Of a stretch of 5,203 nt of DNA, positions 1 through 4,406 are shown piece by piece. The DNA comes from CAYRHS01 sp964424125. GTDB taxonomy: Bacteria; Actinomycetota; Acidimicrobiia; IMCC26256; JAOSJL01. Position numbers and translations under genes: made by a program. The notes beneath the pieces are model-generated. The model did no database searches and was not told the origin of the DNA. It saw only the letters and a list, made by a program, of their open reading frames with translations. Each line of letters begins with the position of its first letter. Position 1 is the first letter of the stretch. Location: contig CAYRHS010000195.1 in NCBI GenBank assembly GCA_964424125.1, positions 1 to 5,203 of the forward strand. The letters are read 5' to 3'.

Positions 1-382
1 CATAGACGACACTGGCCTTCCCGCTCAGCAGTGGCGCCAGCAGCTTCGGCCAATCGCCAGGGTCGTACTCGAGATCGGCGTCCTGGATCAGTACGAGGTC
101 ACCGGTGGCCTCGGCCAGTCCGGTGCGGATCGCCGCACCCTTCCCCCGGTTGCGCGGATGCCGGACAATCCTGAGGGTGTCGTCCGCGAACCGAGAGAGC
201 GCATCGCGAGTGCCGTCGGTGCTGCCGTCGTCCACGACCACGATCTCGAGCCCGACCGGGAGCTCGACCTGGCGCATCCGGCGGAGGATCTCGCCAACGG
301 TGTCGCGCTCGTTGTACGCGGGGACGATCACCGACAGCTTCCGGAGGCCCGTCGGCCCCGGCCGGTTCTGCGCCTCGCTCAC
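1..382 (-). CDS. Family 2 glycosyltransferase, polyprenyl-phosphate sugar synthase type (partial, C-terminus beyond window)
   Basis: The 127 visible residues form the N-terminal GT-A nucleotide-sugar-binding half of a family 2 glycosyltransferase. Visible landmarks are VIVPAYNE at residues 18-25, EIVVVDDGSTDGT at 46-58, the NRGKGAAIRTG stretch at 78-88 that is typical of DPM1/GtrB-like enzymes, and the metal-binding DAD at 101-103 followed by LEYDP. The last residues (SVVY) stand where family members continue with GSR. By family knowledge such enzymes transfer a sugar from a nucleotide donor to dolichyl/polyprenyl phosphate at the inner membrane face; the actual sugar and acceptor cannot be read here. 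The chosen start is GTG at 380-382, with a GAGGA Shine-Dalgarno 6 nt upstream and 16 nt after the stop of the preceding GNAT gene, so it is the third gene of a minus-strand operon. The gene runs off the left edge. A plain GT2 acting directly on a glycan is the alternative. Confidence 0.9.
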   Translation of the reverse strand, partial: MSEAQNRPGPTGLRKLSVIVPAYNERDTVGEILRRMRQVELPVGLEIVVVDDGSTDGTRDALSRFADDTLRIVRHPRNRGKGAAIRTGLAEATGDLVLIQDADLEYDPGDWPKLLAPLLSGKASVVY

Positions 383-388
383 CCTCGT

Positions 389-393
389 TCCTC
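389..393 (-). promoter_or_regulatory. Ribosome binding site of the glycosyltransferase
   Basis: GAGGA on the minus strand, 6 nt before the GTG at 380-382, in the short gap after the upstream GNAT gene. It supports this GTG, because the reading frame stays open further upstream into the end of the GNAT gene. Confidence 0.6.
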
Positions 394-398
394 GCGGG

Positions 399-1061
399 TC
401 AGCTCTCGATTCGCTCCAGCCCCGTGAGCGCTCCCGTCCGCGGGTGAGTCGAGAACGGGAGGCGCATCCCGACCCGGTTTCGGATGCGCACCCCCTTGAA
501 GCTCTGGACCATCCGGAAGCCGTAGTACTTCGTCGCGACCGTCATGCTCGGGATGTTGTCTCGGTCGATCTGCGTGTAGGCACGCGCCGTAGCCGGATCC
601 ACACAAAGGATGCCGATCGCCGTTCCGAGCGCGTCGACGACGCCGGCATGTCGATAGGACGGGTCGACCCAGATGTCGTAGAAGTAGGCCTCATCCGGCC
701 GGAGGTGCATCGACGTTCCGGAATACGGGTCGCGGTGCGAGACCTTCGTGCACCACCACCAGCCCGCCACCGCATCGTCGGCGTGCGTGTCCAGGGCCAA
801 CAGGGCGAGATCGCCCCGTCCGAGACAGCGACGCGCGTACTTCCGCCGCTGGGGCGGGAACCGCTCCACGAGCGGATCCGCCGGGTCCTCCATGTACTTC
901 ACCACGATGCCTTCTCGCGGCTCGCGCGGCGCCACGAAGGGTTCCGTGACGTCACGGACGAGGAGATCGCAGTCCACGAGGTGGACGAGATTCCGGAACC
1001 GCGCTCGCGCCCCCTGCTCGGGCTTCTTCCCTTCCCGCCCCGGCTTGTCGGATTCGGCCAC
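399..1061 (-). CDS. GNAT family N-acetyltransferase, 220 aa
   Basis: This is a single-domain GNAT enzyme, expected to move an acetyl group from acetyl-CoA to an amine; the substrate is unknown. The fold is readable in the second half. Residues 125-150 (EAYFYDIWVDPSYRHAGVVD and on) match motif A: a beta-4 strand, then R137-H-A-G140-V-V where the family usually has R/Q-x-x-G-x-G/A, then helix alpha-3. Residues 169-193 (NIPSMTVATKYYGFRMVQSF and on) match motif B, the usual site of a late Asn and Tyr-Gly-Phe. The last pyrophosphate-loop position is Val rather than Gly/Ala, a mild deviation. The first 25 residues are charged and probably disordered. The GTG start at 1059-1061 is chosen because AGGAGG lies 5 nt upstream; the frame is open further upstream but that part overlaps the preceding gene. 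The gene lies 79 nt after the CelD-like gene and 16 nt before the glycosyltransferase, so co-transcription is likely. A role in acetylating an amino sugar of the same glycan is inference. Confidence 0.85.
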   Translation of the reverse strand: MAESDKPGREGKKPEQGARARFRNLVHLVDCDLLVRDVTEPFVAPREPREGIVVKYMEDPADPLVERFPPQRRKYARRCLGRGDLALLALDTHADDAVAGWWWCTKVSHRDPYSGTSMHLRPDEAYFYDIWVDPSYRHAGVVDALGTAIGILCVDPATARAYTQIDRDNIPSMTVATKYYGFRMVQSFKGVRIRNRVGMRLPFSTHPRTGALTGLERIES

Positions 1062-1066
1062 TTCCA

Positions 1067-1072
1067 CCTCCT
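1067..1072 (-). promoter_or_regulatory. Ribosome binding site of the GNAT gene
   Basis: A perfect AGGAGG on the minus strand with a 5-nt spacer (TGGAA) to the GTG at 1059-1061. This decides the start: a second in-frame GTG two codons earlier overlaps the AGGAGG itself and cannot use it. Confidence 0.75.
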
Positions 1073-1140
1073 GAGCCGCTCGCTCGGTGGTGAGACTAGC
1101 CCCCTCATGGGACTCCCGGTGTCGGTCCCGGATCGTTCGT

Positions 1141-2148
1141 TCACCTTCGACGTCCGATAGCGCCGCGGATCGACCGAGCACGGAGGTAGAGGCGCGCGCG
1201 CGCCCCGCGCCCGAAGAGCAGCCGGCGAAGGACGCGCACGCCGGTCGACCAGTCCCGCTTGTAGGGCTCGTCCCCCCGCAAGAAGTCGTACTCGTGCGTC
1301 TCACTTGCGCACGCGCGCTCGATCGCGCACGCGTGGAGGACGGTCCCTGCGCCACGCCATTCGTGCTCGGTCCGCCTACCGCTCTGGTAGAAGCTCTCCC
1401 GGCCGGCGACGCGGAAGTTGACGAGGATGGCGATGGGGCCTTCGTCGCCGCGAAGCTCGTGGAACACCACCTCGCGACACCGAGCTGCTCCCCGTGCTGC
1501 GTCAGCAAAGAGGTCGAAGGACTCGAGAAAGGGCGTGGAGCTCGCCCACCGCGACTCGTGCAGACGTCGCAGGTCTTCCAATGCCTCTTCGACGTCGGCG
1601 AGCGACTCCCGGCGCGAGTAGGCGACGCCGGCCCGCTCGAGCCGGCGTCGGGTCCGGTCCACGGTGTTCCGCAGCTTCGACGAGCGAGCGCGGAGATAGG
1701 TGTCCCAGTCGGTCAGAGCGGCGTACGGCGCGACGTCGAACGCTTCGTCCCGGGCGTTCGGAAGGGAACGCGCAAGGAGAGAGTCGGGGTCCAGACTTCG
1801 GAGGTCGAGAAGACGCGCGCCGGGACGAGAAGCCCATCGACGAAAGGCTTCGGCAACCTCGCCGCTCGCGTCCGGGGCGGAGATCATGTCGAGATGGTCG
1901 GGTGACAGTGGGCCGTCTCCGGCGAACCGCAGTCGCTCGATGCCACTTCGGGAATCGCGCTGGAGCGCGACTCCACCGACGACCTCTTCCCCGTTGCGAA
2001 CGAGCACGTATTCGCCATCGGGCGCCAGCGCGTCGAGCCACCACGACCGCAGGAACGGGGACGGGTTCGCCGTCCGGTCGACGAGCCGGTCCCAGGCGGG
2101 CGCGTCGCGGCCCAGGCTCGTCCGGACCTCGACCCCCAGGGACATCAC
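1141..2148 (-). CDS. CelD/BioF2-like GNAT acyltransferase, 335 aa
   Basis: The protein resembles the GNAT proteins annotated as 'acetyltransferase involved in cellulose biosynthesis' (CelD/BcsL), which share a double-GNAT FemAB-like fold and are frequent in exopolysaccharide loci. Visible marks are an early SPFLRSWWLDAL segment (residues 30-41), a basic linker WDTYLRARSSKLRNTVDRT (148-166) leading into a long helix that ends LHESRW (196-201), a core strand FYQSGR with the following W-R-G-A-G-T (253-269), and the signature YDFLRGDEPYKRDWS at 287-301. The length is usual for the family. The C-terminal tail is rich in Arg. Two adjacent start codons, GTG (2146-2148) and ATG (2143-2145), are both possible; GTG is preferred because a TAGCGT hexamer lies 6 nt before it and no Shine-Dalgarno is present, which suggests a leaderless mRNA. 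It heads the minus-strand operon and is divergent from the flippase gene. The acyl donor and acceptor are not known; peptidoglycan or glycan modification is inference. Confidence 0.85.
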   Translation of the reverse strand: MMSLGVEVRTSLGRDAPAWDRLVDRTANPSPFLRSWWLDALAPDGEYVLVRNGEEVVGGVALQRDSRSGIERLRFAGDGPLSPDHLDMISAPDASGEVAEAFRRWASRPGARLLDLRSLDPDSLLARSLPNARDEAFDVAPYAALTDWDTYLRARSSKLRNTVDRTRRRLERAGVAYSRRESLADVEEALEDLRRLHESRWASSTPFLESFDLFADAARGAARCREVVFHELRGDEGPIAILVNFRVAGRESFYQSGRRTEHEWRGAGTVLHACAIERACASETHEYDFLRGDEPYKRDWSTGVRVLRRLLFGRGARARLYLRARSIRGAIGRRR

Positions 2149-2154
2149 GGGTTG

Positions 2155-2160
2155 ACGCTA
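2155..2160 (-). promoter_or_regulatory. Putative -10 element for the minus-strand operon (leaderless)
   Basis: On the minus strand TAGCGT is followed by 6 nt (CAACCC) and then GTG-ATG. TANNNT placed about 7 nt before the first base of a GTG is the arrangement of actinobacterial leaderless promoters, where transcription starts on the start codon. I see no good -35 hexamer at 16-18 bp, which is common for such promoters. No Shine-Dalgarno precedes the start. Confidence 0.5.
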
Positions 2161-2213
2161 ACGGAACCTGACCGAGGGGACCCTCACCGGCCGGAGTCTC
2201 TGTCGAACGCCGG

Positions 2214-2219
2214 TAGGCT
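2214..2219 (+). promoter_or_regulatory. Putative -10 element for the flippase gene (leaderless)
   Basis: TAGGCT is followed by 7 nt (CGAGGCC) and then the GTG at 2227, so the expected transcription start coincides with the start codon. There is no convincing Shine-Dalgarno at the right distance. It sits back to back with the minus-strand -10 at 2155-2160; the two start points are only 78 bp apart, so the promoters' upstream regions overlap and a single regulator could act on both. Confidence 0.5.
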
Positions 2220-2226
2220 CGAGGCC

Positions 2227-3789
2227 GTGCCCGCCGAAGAGCGACGCGAGCGCGCGTCCCGCTCGGCCGCGATCGAGCGCGGCGAGGAGAACCTCACCGT
2301 CCCTCCGACCGCCGATCAGCTGGCTCCCTACGAAGAGCCCGGGCTCAGTACGCAGACGGTGAAGAGCTTCGGCTGGGCAGCCGTCTCGTTCGGCGGGAAC
2401 CGGTTCGTCGTCTTCGCGGCCACGTTGGTCCTGGCCCGGTTGCTGACGCCCGAAGACTTCGGCGTCGTCGCCGCGGCCATCGCGCTCCTCACGTACTTCG
2501 AGGTCGGGCTCGACGTCGGAGCGGGCGCGGCGCTCATCCACGACCAGGAACACGGCATCACGCACCGGGTCCAGGTCGCCTTCACGCTCAACCTGATGGT
2601 CGCGACCGCGCTCACGGTCGCCGTCGCGGCGCTCGCCCCCGTCATCGCGGATCTCTTCGGCGTCGGGGGCGACGCGGACGTGTTCCGCGCCATGTCGCTC
2701 TTGCTGCTTCTCCGCGGTGCGGGACAAGTCCCCGACGCTGTCTTTCGCCGCGACCTCGCGTTCAAGCGGCGTACCGTCGTCGAGATCGTCCGAGCCGCTG
2801 TTCGCTTCCTGGTCTCGGTGACCCTCGCCTTCGCGGGATTCGGTGTCTGGTCACTGGTGTGGGGGCTCCTCGCGGGCGCTGCGACCGGTTCTGCTCTGTC
2901 ATGGGCCATGCTCGGATTCTTCCCGGACCTGTCGTGGAACCGGAGGGAGGCTCGCTATCTCCTCTCCTTCGGTGCGACGACGACCGGCGCCCGGATCCTC
3001 ACCGCGCTGGGCACGAACGCCGACTACCTGGCGGTGGGAACGCGCCTCGGAGCGACCGCCCTCGGCTTCTACTCCATCGCGTACCGGATCCCGGAGCTGA
3101 TCGCGGGGAACGTGTTCCACATGATCTCGTCGGTGGCCTATCCCGCGTACTCCAAGGCGCAAGCTCGAAGCAACGAGGTCCTCCAGGACGGCATGCTGCG
3201 CGCGCTCGGGCTGACCACGCTCTTCGGCTTCGCCGCGGGAACGGCCTTGGCCGTCGCCTCTCGTGATCTGATCATCGTCGCGTTCGGCGCGAAATGGGCG
3301 CCGAGCATCACCCCGATGGCGCTCATCGCGATCGCTGCCGGGATCTCGTCGATCGGGTTCGCTTCCGGGGACGTGTTTCCCGCGATCGGCCGTCCCCGAG
3401 TGTTGCTCAACATGAACCTGGTCTTCATGCCGCTCCTCGTGGTGGCGGTGTTCGTAGCGGCGGGGTGGGGCATCGTGGCGGTGGCGGTCGCTCACCTCGT
3501 CTTCAACCTCGCCTACGTCTGGGCGCGGCTCTGGCTCGCAGAACGCCACATCGGTGTGACCATTCTCCAGAGCATCGGCGCGATGCGCCCGGGCTTCGTC
3601 GCGTCGGCCGGCATCGTCGCCGCCGCACTCCCGGTCCGCCTCGCCACCGACGCCGGCGCGGCGAGCCTCGTCCTCGTGGGCGGCGCGGGCGCACTAGGCG
3701 CCTTCCTCGCGCTCTGGATCGCCGCTCGGGACACTTTCGGGGTCCTCGGTGGGCTGTTCCGGCGGTTGGTTCGCAGTCCCGGACCGTGA
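2227..3789 (+). CDS. Polysaccharide/oligosaccharide flippase (Wzx/TuaB-like, MOP superfamily), 520 aa
   Basis: This is a polytopic membrane protein that by family would flip an undecaprenyl-linked glycan from the inner to the outer leaflet. After a hydrophilic, charged N-terminal stretch (residues 1-44), the family-typical opening TVKSFGWAAVSFGGNRF leads into the first membrane segment and the strongly conserved VLARLLTPEDFGVVA motif of the 'lipopolysaccharide biosynthesis protein' branch. Repeated long hydrophobic segments rich in Ala, Val, Leu and Phe continue to the C-terminus, with a second conserved stretch LGFYSIAYRIPELIAGNV in the middle (about residues 279-296). The length fits the family (about 480-520). 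The GTG start at 2227 is chosen from the TAGGCT-N7-GTG leaderless arrangement; a TTG at 2152 would extend the protein by 25 residues into the opposing promoter, and a GTG at 2359 would remove the charged extension. It stands next to glycosyltransferase and acyltransferase genes, which agrees with glycan export. The substrate is not predictable. Confidence 0.9.
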   Translation: MPAEERRERASRSAAIERGEENLTVPPTADQLAPYEEPGLSTQTVKSFGWAAVSFGGNRFVVFAATLVLARLLTPEDFGVVAAAIALLTYFEVGLDVGAGAALIHDQEHGITHRVQVAFTLNLMVATALTVAVAALAPVIADLFGVGGDADVFRAMSLLLLLRGAGQVPDAVFRRDLAFKRRTVVEIVRAAVRFLVSVTLAFAGFGVWSLVWGLLAGAATGSALSWAMLGFFPDLSWNRREARYLLSFGATTTGARILTALGTNADYLAVGTRLGATALGFYSIAYRIPELIAGNVFHMISSVAYPAYSKAQARSNEVLQDGMLRALGLTTLFGFAAGTALAVASRDLIIVAFGAKWAPSITPMALIAIAAGISSIGFASGDVFPAIGRPRVLLNMNLVFMPLLVVAVFVAAGWGIVAVAVAHLVFNLAYVWARLWLAERHIGVTILQSIGAMRPGFVASAGIVAAALPVRLATDAGAASLVLVGGAGALGAFLALWIAARDTFGVLGGLFRRLVRSPGP

Positions 3790-3832
3790 TCGGCGGTCAG
3801 TTTGCGGGGATTTTGTCGCTTTTGTTCAGGGC

Positions 3833-3905
3833 CTAGGAAAGGCGGCGGGAAATCGCTCAAGTTCCGAGGCGGGGATGCCGATATTTGTGTTCCGGACTTT
3901 CCTAG
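3833..3905. repeat. 9-bp perfect inverted repeat flanking the sigma-28-like promoter
   Basis: CTAGGAAAG at 3833-3841 is the exact reverse complement of CTTTCCTAG at 3897-3905. The arms are 55 nt apart and enclose the promoter motif. They could be two half-sites for a regulator that loops or brackets the promoter, or a chance match; the separation is long for a transcript hairpin. Confidence 0.35.
3857..3884 (+). promoter_or_regulatory. Sigma-28 (FliA/SigD/WhiG)-type promoter motif
   Basis: TCAA at 3857-3860 (as TCAAGTTC), a 16-nt spacer, then GCCGATAT at 3877-3884. The known consensus for sigma-D/WhiG/FliA promoters is TAAA, 14-16 nt, GCCGATAA or GCCGATAT. The -10 octamer matches completely and the -35 matches in three of four core positions, plus the following GTT of the FliA version. 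Transcription would start near 3890, giving a leader of about 70 nt before the LPFTG gene. The match is seen directly; use by such a sigma factor is inference. Confidence 0.55.
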
Positions 3906-3920
3906 CCTCCGGGCGTCTGC

Positions 3921-3926
3921 TACTCT
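3921..3926 (+). promoter_or_regulatory. Possible second -10 element (TACTCT) before the LPFTG gene
   Basis: TACTCT fits TANNNT and lies 34 nt before the ATG. A start near 3932-3933 would give either a short leader or a leaderless 9-codon reading frame (3932-3961). No clear -35 is present. This is weaker than the other promoter calls. Confidence 0.3.
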
Positions 3927-3948
3927 GTGTGGTGGAAGCCCACATTGC

Positions 3949-3953
3949 GGAGG
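3949..3953 (+). promoter_or_regulatory. Ribosome binding site of the LPFTG gene
   Basis: GGAGG with a 7-nt spacer to the ATG at 3961. It fixes the start of the small secreted protein and excludes longer in-frame versions, which would place extra residues before a well-formed signal peptide. Confidence 0.75.
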
Positions 3954-3960
3954 CTCGTTG

Positions 3961-4311
3961 ATGGAACGTCGATCTCGTCTGGCAACCCTTTTCCGGGTGC
4001 TCGTGGTGCTCGGTCTCGTGGCTGCGTTCAGTCTGCCTGTGGCTGCAATGGCGCAGGAGGATTCGACGACGGCGACCACCGTGGTGCCCGAGGAACCATT
4101 CGACCCGGGTTCGAGCGTGGGCGGTACGCAGGCGGTCGCACCTGCACCCGCCGCAGCGGTAGCCGGCGCGCAGGAAACCTCTTCCGGCAGCGAACTGCCG
4201 TTCACCGGCTCGAGTCTCACGCTCGTGCTGCTCGCGGTCGGTCTGGCCGTTCTGGTGGCGGGCGTGGCGCTCACGCGGGCGGCGCGTGTGCGGGCTCAGC
4301 AGCAGCGCTGA
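3961..4311 (+). CDS. Small secreted protein with LPFTG cell-wall sorting signal, 116 aa
   Basis: The protein has the full layout of a sortase substrate in miniature. Residues 1-12 are basic (MERRSR...), 13-28 form a hydrophobic signal core, and AMA at 29-31 is a good signal peptidase I site before Q32. The mature part (32-78) is only about 47 residues, low in complexity, rich in Thr, Ala, Pro, Val and Glu, with no Cys, and looks unstructured. LPFTG follows at 79-83, then a hydrophobic helix (about 86-104) and a basic tail RAARVRAQQQR. By family knowledge sortase cuts between Thr and Gly and links the protein to the wall; no sortase gene is in the window, so anchoring is inferred. Alternatively it stays a membrane-anchored small protein. 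It appears to be a single-gene unit: own promoter region, strong Shine-Dalgarno, and a hairpin after the stop. Function unknown; a wall spacer, a scaffold or a surface-layer accessory role are guesses. Confidence 0.85.
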   Translation: MERRSRLATLFRVLVVLGLVAAFSLPVAAMAQEDSTTATTVVPEEPFDPGSSVGGTQAVAPAPAAAVAGAQETSSGSELPFTGSSLTLVLLAVGLAVLVAGVALTRAARVRAQQQR

Positions 4312-4341
4312 CCTGACCCGACACTCCCTCTGCTCGCGCTG

Positions 4342-4379
4342 ACGACCCGTGCGGTGAGCCATGATGCCGCGCGGGTCGT
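4342..4379 (+). terminator. GC-rich hairpin without U tract, probable terminator
   Basis: ACGACCCGTGCGG (4342-4354) pairs with CCGCGCGGGTCGT (4367-4379): 13 bp with one T-G wobble, and a 12-nt loop. It lies 30 nt after the stop of the LPFTG gene and 15 nt before the next -10 hexamer. No T run follows, so it is not a classical intrinsic terminator; U-less hairpins of this sort are often proposed as terminators or mRNA 3' end stabilisers in actinobacteria. A protein-binding palindrome for the methyltransferase promoter is the alternative. Confidence 0.55.
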
Positions 4380-4393
4380 AGCCGGCACGCTGC

Positions 4394-4399
4394 TACCTT
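4394..4399 (+). promoter_or_regulatory. Putative -10 element for the methyltransferase gene (leaderless)
   Basis: TACCTT is followed by 7 nt (CGCCGCG) and then GTG at 4407, the same spacing as at the flippase gene. There is no Shine-Dalgarno before this GTG, so a leaderless mRNA is the simplest reading. No clear -35 hexamer is seen; the hairpin at 4342-4379 covers much of the expected -35 area. Confidence 0.5.
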
Positions 4400-4406
4400 C
4401 GCCGCG

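Larger units (their letters stand above)
3790..3960 (+). other. Intergenic region with regulatory signals, less GC-rich than the genes
   Basis: These 171 bp between the flippase stop and the LPFTG gene hold T-rich patches (3811-3825) and no credible long gene. The region contains a sigma-28-like promoter motif (3857-3884), a 9-bp inverted repeat around it, a TACTCT hexamer (3921-3926) that could be a second -10, and a good Shine-Dalgarno before the next gene. A 5-bp stem, GACCG/CGGTC (3782-3786 and 3794-3798), spans the flippase stop and is too weak to call a terminator. Confidence 0.6.

Noticed and set aside
1109..1129. Inverted repeat GGGAC/GTCCC between the two acyltransferase genes
   Set aside because: Five base pairs with an 11-nt loop in GC-rich DNA is expected by chance, and there is no U tract.
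105..1160. Long open frames on the plus strand opposite the minus-strand operon (105-1160, 1087-1905, 1494-2171)
   Set aside because: They are Arg/Ser/Pro-rich with no recognisable motifs, while the minus strand shows clear GT2, GNAT and CelD-like signatures over the same bases. High GC makes such spurious frames common.
1062..1508. Upstream extension of the 220-residue GNAT reading frame
   Set aside because: The frame stays open to about 1508, but that part lies wholly opposite the well-supported CelD-like gene in another frame, has a Ser/Arg-rich composition typical of out-of-frame reading, and AGGAGG sits just before GTG 1059-1061.
2152..2157. TTGACG resembling a -35 box on the plus strand
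   Set aside because: At 16-18 bp downstream there is only a purine-rich run (AGGGGA) and no TANNNT; it is too far from the TAGGCT at 2214. The same bases are better explained as part of the minus-strand promoter spacer.
2152..2226. TTG at 2152 as a longer start for the flippase
   Set aside because: It would add 25 weakly characteristic residues, has no Shine-Dalgarno, and would place the coding start 3 bp from the opposing gene's start with no room for a promoter. GTG 2227 with TAGGCT 7 nt upstream fits better.
3782..3798. Hairpin at the flippase stop codon as a terminator
   Set aside because: Only a 5-bp stem (GACCG/CGGTC) with a 7-nt loop and a short T patch afterwards; too weak to support.
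3790..3960. A riboswitch in the leader of the LPFTG gene
   Set aside because: I could not match any known riboswitch core (for example c-di-GMP, cobalamin or c-di-AMP types); the conserved-looking block is better explained by the sigma-28-like promoter, which would leave only about 70 nt of leader.
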